Origin: JAWSUT01 sp033549345
GTDB taxonomy: Bacteria > Bacillota > Dethiobacteria > Dethiobacterales > Dethiobacteraceae
Length of the DNA stretch: 64,000 nt
Assembly (NCBI GenBank): GCA_033549345.1
Contig: JAWSUT010000008.1
Span: 45,912 to 109,911, forward strand
Direction of reading: 5' to 3'
Position numbers and translations under genes: made by a program
Shown here: positions 35,525 through 43,945 of the stretch, in pieces
Layout: the number at the start of each line of letters is the position of its first letter
Position numbering within the stretch: position 1 is the stretch's first letter
The notes under the pieces: generated by a model
What the model was told of the DNA's origin: nothing
The model's input: only the letters and a program-made list of their open reading frames with translations
Databases searched by the model: none

Positions 35525-37601
35525 GGAAACATTTCTGTTGGAAATCGGCACTGAAGAAATTCCCGCCCGTTTTATGGCCCCGGCACTGCAGCAGCTGCAA
35601 GAAAGTGCGGCCCGGGCACTGGATGAATCACGCCTGGAATATGGCGAGATTTCAGTCTACGGCACACCCCGCCGGCTGGCGCTTTTAATCAAAAATCTGG
35701 CAGAACGGCAGGCCGACCTGAGCGAAAAAAAGAAGGGGCCGGCAGTCAAAGCGGCCTTTGATGCAGAAGGAAACCCCACAAAAGCCGCCATGGGTTTTGC
35801 ACGTGGTCAGGGTGTGACGGTGGAAGAACTTTTTACAGAAGACGTGGACGGCACATCGTATGTTTTCGCTGTCCGGAATGAGCCGGGCCGCGATACGCTG
35901 TCTATTTTACCTGACCTCTGTGTGCAGTTAATACGCGCCATCAGCTTCCCCAAGCCGATGTTCTGGTATAGTAAGGATATTCGCTTCGCCCGTCCGATTC
36001 GCTGGCTTGCAGCGGTGTTTGGCAGTCAGGCTGTTCCCTTTGAATTTGCCGGCCTGGCAGCCGGAAAAAATACATTCGGTCACCGTTTTCTTGCTCCGGA
36101 CCCTGTGGAATTAACCGACCCGATCAATTATCCTGTTATTCTGGAGCAGCAGTATGTGATTGTTGACCCGGCTAAACGGCGCCAAATAATTGCCGGTCAG
36201 GTTCGTGATGCCGCTACGGGCTTGGGGGGACGTTCGCTGATTGATGAGGATCTGCTTGATGAAGTGGTCAATCTTGTTGAATATCCCAAAGCAGTTGTGG
36301 GAAGTTTTTCTGCCGATTACCTGGAAATTCCCCAGGAAGTGCTGATTACGGCCATGCGGGCCCATCAGCGTTATTTCCCCGTATTTGATGAAAACAATGT
36401 ACTTTTGCCCCATTTCATCACCATCAGTAACGGGACCGAGGATGAATTTCTCGCCAACGTGCGCACCGGCAATGAACGTGTTCTGCGTGCCCGCCTGGCC
36501 GATGCCCGGTTTTTCTTTGAGGAAGACCGTAAGAAGCCGCTGGCTGATTATGTGGAGCTTTTGGATAACATTGTTTTTATGGAGTCTCTGGGCACAATGC
36601 GTAAAAAAACAGACCGTCTTGTCCGCCTGGCGGAAGCACTGGCTGCCGAGACGGATCTTGACTCCGGGGAGCAGGCGCATGCCGCCCGGGCCGCCTACCT
36701 GGCCAAAGCGGACTTGATGACACAGATGGTTTACGAGTTCCCTGAACTGCAGGGTGTCATGGGTATGCACTATGCACGTCTTTCAGGAGAACCAAATCAG
36801 GTGGCCTTGGCTGTGGCACAGCATTATGCTCCGCGGTTTGCCGGAGACAGTCCGGCAGAATCTCCGGCAGGCGCCATTGTGGGCATTGCGGATAAAATGG
36901 ACACTCTGGCCGCCTGTTTCGGTCTGGGCCTGATTCCCAGCGGTTCACAGGACCCCTATGCGCTGCGCCGCAGTGCTTTGGGTGTTGTGGCCACCATGCT
37001 GGCGCACGGGTTTTCCCTGTCACTGGAGCGGGTGGCAGCCCTGGCGCTTGCAGGCCTCGGCGCCGATATTGCGCGCGATGCCAAAGAAGTGTCTTCCGAG
37101 ATGACGGCTTTTCTGATGCAGCGTGTGCGGTTCCTGTTTGCGGAAACAGGCCTGCGCTATGACGTAATCGACGCCGCCCTGGGAGCAGATGCCCGTGACC
37201 TGCCGGGGCTGCTGGCCCGAGCCAAACTGCTGCAGAGTAAACTGGATACACCTGAGCTGACACGGATTTTGACACCCTACACACGTGCGGCTAATCTGGC
37301 CCGTGATTATAAAGGGAAAGCGGTAGATACAGCGCTCTTGGCCGACGCCGCAGAAGTGGACCTTTACCATGCCCTGCAGGAAGCGAAAAAGGAGGCGCAG
37401 CAGGCCAAAGCAGGTGATTTTGCCGCTGTCTTTGCCGCCCTTTCACCTCTTTATGGTCCCATTGACCGCTTTTTTACAGAAGTTATGGTCATGGTTGATA
37501 ACGAGGAGGTCAAAACAAACCGCCTGGCACTTTTGGCAGAGATCAAGGACCTTTTCTTAGTACTTGGGGACCTTTCCAAAATTGTCCAGGAGAAAAAATA
37601 A
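35517..37601 (+). CDS. glyS: Glycyl-tRNA synthetase beta chain
   Basis: The beta subunit provides tRNA binding. The 694-residue protein starts MRKETFLLEIGTEEIPARF and has the HD-like domain and C-terminal DALR-like anticodon domain. The ATG at 35517 was chosen by homology and by AGGGGTG upstream; the frame is open for another 144 bases inside glyQ. Confidence 0.97.
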   Translation: MRKETFLLEIGTEEIPARFMAPALQQLQESAARALDESRLEYGEISVYGTPRRLALLIKNLAERQADLSEKKKGPAVKAAFDAEGNPTKAAMGFARGQGVTVEELFTEDVDGTSYVFAVRNEPGRDTLSILPDLCVQLIRAISFPKPMFWYSKDIRFARPIRWLAAVFGSQAVPFEFAGLAAGKNTFGHRFLAPDPVELTDPINYPVILEQQYVIVDPAKRRQIIAGQVRDAATGLGGRSLIDEDLLDEVVNLVEYPKAVVGSFSADYLEIPQEVLITAMRAHQRYFPVFDENNVLLPHFITISNGTEDEFLANVRTGNERVLRARLADARFFFEEDRKKPLADYVELLDNIVFMESLGTMRKKTDRLVRLAEALAAETDLDSGEQAHAARAAYLAKADLMTQMVYEFPELQGVMGMHYARLSGEPNQVALAVAQHYAPRFAGDSPAESPAGAIVGIADKMDTLAACFGLGLIPSGSQDPYALRRSALGVVATMLAHGFSLSLERVAALALAGLGADIARDAKEVSSEMTAFLMQRVRFLFAETGLRYDVIDAALGADARDLPGLLARAKLLQSKLDTPELTRILTPYTRAANLARDYKGKAVDTALLADAAEVDLYHALQEAKKEAQQAKAGDFAAVFAALSPLYGPIDRFFTEVMVMVDNEEVKTNRLALLAEIKDLFLVLGDLSKIVQEKK

Positions 37602-37627
37602 TCTGTCTTGCAGGAAACCTGAAGCTG

Positions 37628-37669
37628 ATATAGTATATACTATATGGATTAACATACAGATATAGCATA
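37628..37669. promoter_or_regulatory. Likely CcpN operator sites
   Basis: A perfect 18-base palindrome ATATAGTATATACTATAT occupies 37628-37645. GATATAGTATA at 37627-37637 recurs as GATATAGCATA at 37659-37669, 32 bases (about three helical turns) apart. On the minus strand the second copy reads TATGCTATATC, 10 of 11 to the CcpN consensus TRTGHYATAYW as I recall it. Autoregulation of the downstream gene is inferred. Confidence 0.6.
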
Positions 37670-37708
37670 GCCTATTAAGGCAGGAGGCGTCCGGAAATCG
37701 AACTGAAC

Positions 37709-38317
37709 GTGAGGCAGAAACAAATACTGGAAATTGTCAAACAGGAAGGCCCTATTTCCGGTGAGGAGATTGCGGCCCGGCTTAACCTGTCCCGGGCGGC
37801 GCTGCGTCCTCATCTGGCTGTACTTACCACCTCAGGCATAATCGATGCACGGCCGCGGGTAGGTTACTTTTACGCCGGCAACATGACAAACGGTGTCAGT
37901 GAAGCGCTTAAGGGCTTCACGGCCGGTGACATCAAAAGCCGTCCCATCATCATCCGGGAGGAGGCTTCTGTTTATGATGCCATTGTCACGCTGTTTATCG
38001 AAGACGTGGGAACATTGTTTGTGGTGGATGAGCAGGGTTACTTACAGGGTGTTGTATCGCGCAAGGACTTTCTAAAGTCTGCACTGGGCGGCCTGGACTT
38101 TCACCGGATTCCGGTGGGCGTGATTATGACGCGTATGCCGCAAATTCACACTGTAACGGAAGATGAAACTGTGCTCCAGGTAGCCCGCCGAATCTGTGAG
38201 AATGAAGTGGATTCCCTACCGGTCATCCGGCAGGATAAAAACGGGTGCAAAGTTTTGGGACGGGTGACAAAAACCAATCTCGCCCGTCTGTTGATGGAAT
38301 TAGGCGAAGGCCGGTAA
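37709..38317 (+). CDS. ccpN: CcpN-like repressor (HTH plus two CBS domains)
   Basis: CcpN represses gluconeogenic genes in Bacillus. The 202-residue product has a DNA-binding domain (GPISGEEIAARLNLSRAALR, ARPRVGYFYAG) and two CBS domains with EDVGTLFVVD, VSRKDFLKS and VIMTRMPQIHTV that probably sense nucleotides. The GTG at 37709 is the first standard start, but the good ribosome binding site (CAGGAGG at 37681-37687) is 21 bases away, and the upstream in-frame codons ATC-GAA-CTG-AAC encode IELN, as near the start of Bacillus CcpN. Translation may begin at a rarer codon (ATC at 37697 or CTG at 37703). Adjacent to the PPDK regulator, as in Bacillus ccpN-yqfL. Confidence 0.9.
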   Translation: MRQKQILEIVKQEGPISGEEIAARLNLSRAALRPHLAVLTTSGIIDARPRVGYFYAGNMTNGVSEALKGFTAGDIKSRPIIIREEASVYDAIVTLFIEDVGTLFVVDEQGYLQGVVSRKDFLKSALGGLDFHRIPVGVIMTRMPQIHTVTEDETVLQVARRICENEVDSLPVIRQDKNGCKVLGRVTKTNLARLLMELGEGR

Positions 38318-38333
38318 AGAGGAGATGTTTAGT

Positions 38334-39164
38334 TTGGACCAACCCAAGCACAAACCTGTTGTATATGTGGTTTCCGACTCCATCGGTGAAACCGCGGAAT
38401 TTGTAGTCAAAGCCGTGGCCAGCCAGTTTAATTCCGGCCATGTGGATATTAAGCGGGTACCATTTATCTCGGATGCAGAAACCATTATCGATATGGTGGA
38501 GGAAGCCAGCTACGCGGCCGGGATGATTGCCTATACCCTGGTTTTGCCCGAACTGCGGCGTGTCCTGCAGGATGAGAGTGAGAAGCGCGGCATGATTGCG
38601 GTGGATGTAATGGGCCCGATGATGGATGCCTTCGCCCGTTTTCTGCACCTTGACCCGCGTTTGGAACCCGGTCTGGTGCGGCGCCTTGATGAGGAATATT
38701 TCAGGCGTGTGGCAGCCATTGAATTTGCTGTGAAATATGATGACGGCAAAGACCCGAGAGGCCTGCTGCTGGCCGATGTTGTCCTGGTCGGTGTTTCGCG
38801 GACCTCGAAAACACCGCTTTCTATGTATCTGGCTCATAAGCGGCTTAAAGTGGCAAACCTGCCGCTTGTCCCGGAAGTAGACGCACCGGAGGAATTGTTC
38901 TGGGTACCGCCAAACAAAGTTATCGGTCTGACCATCAACCCCCGCCAGCTTAATGAAATACGTCAGGAGCGCTTAAAAGCGCTGGGACTGCATGCCCAGG
39001 CCAATTACGCCAGTATGGAGCGGATTCTCGAAGAGCTGGACTATGCAGAGAAAATTATGCGTAAAGTGGGCTGCCCCATTTTTGATGTATCCAACAAGGC
39101 TGTTGAAGAAGTAGCAAATAAAATACTGACGGTAATCAGGGAGGAAAAACGGGATGGAGAATAA
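38334..39164 (+). CDS. yqfL: Pyruvate,phosphate dikinase regulatory protein (DUF299)
   Basis: This bifunctional kinase/pyrophosphorylase inactivates and reactivates PPDK by ADP-dependent threonine phosphorylation. The protein shows VYVVSDSIGETAEFVVKA at its N-terminus and the P-loop-like GVSRTSKTPLSMYLAHKRLK. TTG at 38334 was preferred because the AGAGGAG site directly abuts the in-frame ATG at 38325; the latter would add three residues. It overlaps ppdK by 11 bases, matching its target. Confidence 0.94.
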   Translation: MDQPKHKPVVYVVSDSIGETAEFVVKAVASQFNSGHVDIKRVPFISDAETIIDMVEEASYAAGMIAYTLVLPELRRVLQDESEKRGMIAVDVMGPMMDAFARFLHLDPRLEPGLVRRLDEEYFRRVAAIEFAVKYDDGKDPRGLLLADVVLVGVSRTSKTPLSMYLAHKRLKVANLPLVPEVDAPEELFWVPPNKVIGLTINPRQLNEIRQERLKALGLHAQANYASMERILEELDYAEKIMRKVGCPIFDVSNKAVEEVANKILTVIREEKRDGE

Positions 39165-41808
39165 GCATGTCTATCTGTTTCATGAAGGGGATGCCGGGAT
39201 GCGGGAGCTTCTTGGCGGCAAAGGGGCTAATCTTGCAGAAATGACAAAAATCGGTTTGCCTGTACCCCCCGGCTTCACCGTATCCACGGAAGCCTGCCGG
39301 GAGTATTTCCGTCTCGGACAGGAACTTGGTGATGAACTGCGTTCGGAAATTATGGCCGCCCTACATACACTGGAGCAGAAAACAGGCAAACAGTTTGGCG
39401 ACCGGGAAAATCCGCTTTTAATCTCTGTGCGCTCCGGTTCTGTCTTCTCGATGCCGGGCATGATGGACACTGTTTTGAACCTGGGTCTAAATGATGATAC
39501 CGTCCTGGGGCTGGCTGCCGCCGCTGGCAATGAGCGTTTTGCGTATGACTGCTACCGCCGCTTTATTCAGATGTTTGCCGATGTCGTCCTGAAAGTGGAT
39601 CATTATCACTTTGAACGGGCTCTGGAGGAACAGAAAAAGGTAGCCGGTGTTAAGGATGATACCGGACTGGATGCCGCAGCCCTGCAGAAGGTCATTGCTG
39701 AATACAAGAAAATTGTCAGCCGCGAGACCAAAAATCAGTTCCCGCAGGACCCGCACGAACAGTTGATTTTGTCTGTCCGGTCTGTCTTTGATTCCTGGAA
39801 CAACCAGAGAGCAATCGTCTACCGTCAGATTCATAAACTTCCCGATCATTTGGGGACGGCTGTTAATGTCCAGGTCATGGTCTTTGGCAACCTGGGGGAC
39901 GACAGCGGCACCGGTGTGGCTTTCACACGCAACCCCTCCGACGGCACAAAAAAACTCTACGGGGAATTCTTGCTGAATGCACAGGGAGAAGACGTGGTGG
40001 CCGGGATTCGCACGCCGCTGCCCATTTCCAGAATGGCCGACTACCTGCCGGATGTTTACGAAGAATTTACCCGGCTTTGCGAACTGCTCGAAGAACACTA
40101 CAATGATGTGCAGGATATTGAGTTTACTGTGGAACGGGGTAAATTATATCTTTTGCAGACCCGCAACGGCAAGCGCACAGCGGTGGCTGCGGTCAAAATC
40201 GCCGTGAATATGGCGGAAGAGGGTATTCTTAACCAAAACGAGGCTCTCCTGCGCGTTAACCCTGAACAGCTTGACCAACTGCTGCACAGCAGAATTGACC
40301 CGGATGTGGTTTTGAATCCGGTGGCTAAAGGCCTGCCGGCTTCACCGGGTGCCGCCTCCGGTAAAATTGTCTTCCAGGCAGATGATGCGGAACGCCATGC
40401 CGCCGACGGGGTGGATGTTATCCTTGTACGGCCGGAAACCACGCCTGATGACATCCATGGTATTGTTGCTGCCCGGGGTATCCTCACCAGCCGCGGCGGC
40501 ATGACCAGCCACGCTGCGGTCGTGGCCCGCGGTATGGGAAAGCCCTGCATATCCGGAGCGGAAGAAATTAAAATTGACCTTGCGGCAAAAACGCTGACTG
40601 TGGATAGCCAGGTTTTCAAAGAAGGGGATACCATTTCGATTGACGGATCTAACGGTGAAGTGTATGCCGGTACGGTACCGCTGATTGACCCGGAACTCTC
40701 AGATGAATTCAATAAGCTTCTGACCTGGGCCGACGAGGTAAGGGTCCTTGGTGTCCGCGCCAATGCCGACACACCGGAAGATGCACGAAAAGCCAGAGAA
40801 TTCGGTGCAGCCGGTATCGGCCTTTGCCGGACAGAACACATGTTTATGTCTCAGGACCGCCTGCCGGTTGTCCAGGAGATGATTCTGTCCCGTGACATGC
40901 AGGAGCGTGAGCGCGCCCTGGAAAAACTGCTGCCGATGCAGCAGGAGGATTTTGAAGGTATTTTCCGTGCCATGGAAGGCCTTCCCGTCACTGTGCGCCT
41001 GTTGGACCCGCCGCTGCACGAATTTTTGCCTAACCTGGAAGACCTGCTAGTTGAAGTGACACTGCTGCGCGAGCGGGGAACGGATCCCAAGCTGCTCAGA
41101 GAAAAAGAAGCACTCTTAAAACAGGTTAAATCACTGCATGAATTTAATCCGATGCTGGGCCACCGCGGCTGCCGGCTTGGCCTGGTAGCTCCGGAAATTT
41201 ACAGCATGCAGGCCCAGGCCATCTTCCGTGCCGCTGCTGTGCTGGTGGCCGAAGGTAAAAGTGTGATACCCGAAATTATGATTCCACTGGTGGGCCATGA
41301 AAATGAGCTGATCGCCATGCGCGAACTGGTCGTGACTGCGGCAAAGGAAATCATGGCCGAAAACAAAGTCAGTTTCGGATATAAAGTGGGAACAATGATT
41401 GAACTGCCGCGCGCATGTGTAACCGCAGACCAGATTGCAGCGCATGCCGACTTTTTCTCATTTGGTACCAATGACCTGACACAGACCACATTTGGTTATT
41501 CCCGTGACGATGCGGAAGGAAAGTTTCTGCTCCACTATTTGCAGCAGAAAATTCTCCCGGAAAATCCCTTTGCCGTCCTCGACCGCGACGGTGTAGGCAG
41601 CCTGGTTCGGCAGGCTGTGGAAAAAGGGCGCGGCGCAAAGCCGGACATCAAACTCGGTATTTGTGGTGAGCACGGCGGAGACCCCTCATCCATTGAGTTT
41701 TGCCACCTGGCAGGCCTAAATTACGTTTCCTGCTCACCGTTCCGTGTACCCATTGCCCGTCTGGCTGCAGCACATGCCCAGCTCAACCACCCTGAGGGCC
41801 GGGGATAG
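39154..41808 (+). CDS. ppdK: Pyruvate,phosphate dikinase
   Basis: PPDK interconverts pyruvate + ATP + phosphate with PEP + AMP + pyrophosphate. The 884-residue enzyme has an ATP-grasp N-terminal domain (GGKGANLAEM, RSGSVFSMPGMMDT), the swivelling His domain with SRGGMTSHAAVVARGMGKPC, and a C-terminal TIM barrel with GTNDLTQTTFGYSRDD and GICGEHGGDP. Full length for the family. Its regulator is encoded immediately upstream and a CcpN-like repressor before that. Confidence 0.98.
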   Translation: MENKHVYLFHEGDAGMRELLGGKGANLAEMTKIGLPVPPGFTVSTEACREYFRLGQELGDELRSEIMAALHTLEQKTGKQFGDRENPLLISVRSGSVFSMPGMMDTVLNLGLNDDTVLGLAAAAGNERFAYDCYRRFIQMFADVVLKVDHYHFERALEEQKKVAGVKDDTGLDAAALQKVIAEYKKIVSRETKNQFPQDPHEQLILSVRSVFDSWNNQRAIVYRQIHKLPDHLGTAVNVQVMVFGNLGDDSGTGVAFTRNPSDGTKKLYGEFLLNAQGEDVVAGIRTPLPISRMADYLPDVYEEFTRLCELLEEHYNDVQDIEFTVERGKLYLLQTRNGKRTAVAAVKIAVNMAEEGILNQNEALLRVNPEQLDQLLHSRIDPDVVLNPVAKGLPASPGAASGKIVFQADDAERHAADGVDVILVRPETTPDDIHGIVAARGILTSRGGMTSHAAVVARGMGKPCISGAEEIKIDLAAKTLTVDSQVFKEGDTISIDGSNGEVYAGTVPLIDPELSDEFNKLLTWADEVRVLGVRANADTPEDARKAREFGAAGIGLCRTEHMFMSQDRLPVVQEMILSRDMQERERALEKLLPMQQEDFEGIFRAMEGLPVTVRLLDPPLHEFLPNLEDLLVEVTLLRERGTDPKLLREKEALLKQVKSLHEFNPMLGHRGCRLGLVAPEIYSMQAQAIFRAAAVLVAEGKSVIPEIMIPLVGHENELIAMRELVVTAAKEIMAENKVSFGYKVGTMIELPRACVTADQIAAHADFFSFGTNDLTQTTFGYSRDDAEGKFLLHYLQQKILPENPFAVLDRDGVGSLVRQAVEKGRGAKPDIKLGICGEHGGDPSSIEFCHLAGLNYVSCSPFRVPIARLAAAHAQLNHPEGRG

Positions 41809-41817
41809 AAAATTCCA

Positions 41818-41858
41818 AACAAAAACAGCTGTCCGAAATCCGGACAGCTGTTTTTGTT
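41818..41858. terminator. Convergent terminator between ppdK and dacF
   Basis: AACAAAAACAGCTGTCCG (41818-41835) pairs with its complement at 41841-41858 around a five-base loop; T runs in both directions. Confidence 0.9.
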
Positions 41859-41864
41859 CTAAGA

Positions 41865-43004
41865 TCAGCGGCCGAGCAGGCCACGGAAAAAGTCCGCAAT
41901 GCCACGGAAGATACGCACGAAGATATTAGCACGCCCCACATCCTCGGCTGTTTCCAGGGGAGCGGTTGCCAGCGTCTCACCATCCAGCTGAATCAGGAGC
42001 GTTCCTGCCGGTGTTCCCTTTTCCACAGGTGCGACAAGCTCCTGACGGTCAGCCACAACCAGCTCAATGCTGCCTTCCTGCCCGGTTGGGACAGTTACCG
42101 GAACATCGCCGGCCGCGACAACATTAACTGTACGCTCTCTGCCGTGTTTAACAGGAACTTCTTCGATACTGTCTCCCGACTGGACAGCCGTAATCCGCTC
42201 AAAATTACGGAAGCCGTAATTGAGGAGTTCCTGGCTTGCCACCAGGCGCTCATCCTCGCTCTCTGTGTTTAGGACCACCGAAATAAGGCGCATTCCGTTC
42301 TGCAATGCCGTCCCGGCCAGGCTATACCCCGACTCCGGTGTCCAGCCCGTTTTTAGTCCGTCGGCGTTGGGGAACCTGCCGAGCAGCGGGTTGCGGTTTT
42401 CCTGTTTGATGTCATTAAAGGTGAATTCAGTTTCAGATTCAATTTCCAGAATTCTGGGGTGATTGGTAATTAAATGACGGGATAAAACGGCGATATCCCG
42501 GGCGCTCATCAGATGGCCTTCTGCCGGCCAACCTGTGGAATTTTTAAAAACTGTCTTAGTCAGTCCAAGCTCCCGGGCGCGTTCATTCATGCGCTGTACG
42601 AAGGCTTCCTCACTGCCGGCCAGGTATTCGGCAATGGCAATACAGCCGTCATTGGCCGATACAATGGATATCCCTTTAATAATATCTTCTACCAACACAT
42701 TCTCACCGAGAGGAAGCCACATCTTCGAGCCGCCCATCCGCCAGGCCCGCTCCGAAACAGTTACCGTGTCTTCCCAGTTGATTTCCCCCGCATCCAATGC
42801 TTCAAAGGCCAGAAGAAGAGTCATCACTTTGGTGATGCTGGCCGGGGGACGCTGTTCATCTGCGTTTTTCAGGTAAAGAAACTGACCGGTGTCGGCATCC
42901 AGTAAAGCAGCCACACCGGCTTTGGTATCAAATTCCTGGCCAAAGACCGGCCCGGATAAAAGAATCATTATCACAAGAAGTAAAGGTAAGAGTCGTTTTT
43001 TCAT
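41865..43004 (-). CDS. dacF: D-alanyl-D-alanine carboxypeptidase (DacF-like PBP)
   Basis: A low-molecular-weight penicillin-binding protein that trims peptidoglycan stem peptides. The 379-residue protein has a signal peptide (cleavage near GQEF, about residue 23), SITK at residues 56-59 (catalytic Ser), SAND, and LKTGWTPESGY (KTG triad), then the PBP5 C-terminal beta domain and an amphipathic C-terminal helix for membrane attachment. GGGAGG precedes the ATG. Similar enzymes are sporulation-linked in Bacillus, but the class cannot be fixed from sequence alone. Confidence 0.94.
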   Translation of the reverse strand: MKKRLLPLLLVIMILLSGPVFGQEFDTKAGVAALLDADTGQFLYLKNADEQRPPASITKVMTLLLAFEALDAGEINWEDTVTVSERAWRMGGSKMWLPLGENVLVEDIIKGISIVSANDGCIAIAEYLAGSEEAFVQRMNERARELGLTKTVFKNSTGWPAEGHLMSARDIAVLSRHLITNHPRILEIESETEFTFNDIKQENRNPLLGRFPNADGLKTGWTPESGYSLAGTALQNGMRLISVVLNTESEDERLVASQELLNYGFRNFERITAVQSGDSIEEVPVKHGRERTVNVVAAGDVPVTVPTGQEGSIELVVADRQELVAPVEKGTPAGTLLIQLDGETLATAPLETAEDVGRANIFVRIFRGIADFFRGLLGR

Positions 43005-43135
43005 TCAGTGCGTCCTCCCGAGTTAGAAAATTTCTACATTCATATATTATACGAAAAACGCAGAACAATCCAGTCAAATCAGCAGGGAAAAATAACAATA
43101 TTTCTTAATAACTATTACGCGATGTAGAAGAATTA

Positions 43136-43164
43136 TTGTGAAACCAATCTTTTTCATGTATAAT
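43136..43164 (+). promoter_or_regulatory. Promoter of the two-component operon
   Basis: TTGTGA at 43136-43141 and TATAAT at 43159-43164 are 17 bases apart, 80 bases before the response regulator start. Confidence 0.65.
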
Positions 43165-43243
43165 AGAGCTTGTCAAAACCCAATAAAAATTATAACTATA
43201 CTGAAATATTTATTCTTGAGCAAAAACGGAAGGTGGGAGTACC

Positions 43244-43945
43244 TTGAGCGAAGGCCTGATTCTGGTCGTAGACGATGAAGAGCATATTCGGGAACTGGTC
43301 CGCCTTTATCTGGAAAAGGAAGGCTTCACTGTGACACTGGCATCTGACGGTGAAGAGGCTGTCCGGAAGGCCAAACAGATGCATCCGCAGTTAGTGATTC
43401 TGGATATTATGCTGCCAAAGCTGGACGGTTGGGATGTTTGCCGTGAAGTCCGCAAGTTCTCCGAGATGCCGATTATCATGCTGACGGCCAAAGGCGAGGA
43501 GTTCGATAAAGTTCTGGGACTGGAACTGGGTGCCGATGATTATCTGACAAAACCATTTTCCCCCCGGGAACTGGTGGCGCGTGTTAAGGCCATCCTGCGC
43601 AGGGCAGCCCCGGATGACTCCACTCAGAATGAAGACGTCCTCTCATTCCCCGGGCTGGTCATCAACCAGTCATCACGGGAAGTCACCGTTGAAGGCAGTG
43701 AAGTGACCCTCACGCCCAAGGAGTTTGATTTACTGTGGTTCCTTGCCAAAAATCCCGGTAAGGTGTTTACCCGGGAGCAGCTGCTCACCGCTGTCTGGGG
43801 CTATGACTATTACGGTGATTTACGAACGGTGGACACCCATATTAAACGCCTGCGGGAAAAAGTGGAACGCGATGACCGCAAGTCCTCACCCCATGTAAAA
43901 ACAATCTGGGGTGTGGGCTATAAATTTGAGGTGCACGAAAAATGA
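43244..43945 (+). CDS. OmpR-family response regulator (PhoP/PhoB-like)
   Basis: The 233-residue regulator has a receiver domain with acidic pocket D10-D11, phospho-acceptor D54 in VILDIMLP, and LTKPF near residue 105, followed by a winged-helix output domain ending VKTIWGVGYKFE. The start is TTG at 43244 after AAGGTGGGAG. It overlaps its kinase by four bases (ATGA). Phosphate sensing is likely by similarity to PhoP-PhoR but not proven. Confidence 0.92.
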   Translation: MSEGLILVVDDEEHIRELVRLYLEKEGFTVTLASDGEEAVRKAKQMHPQLVILDIMLPKLDGWDVCREVRKFSEMPIIMLTAKGEEFDKVLGLELGADDYLTKPFSPRELVARVKAILRRAAPDDSTQNEDVLSFPGLVINQSSREVTVEGSEVTLTPKEFDLLWFLAKNPGKVFTREQLLTAVWGYDYYGDLRTVDTHIKRLREKVERDDRKSSPHVKTIWGVGYKFEVHEK

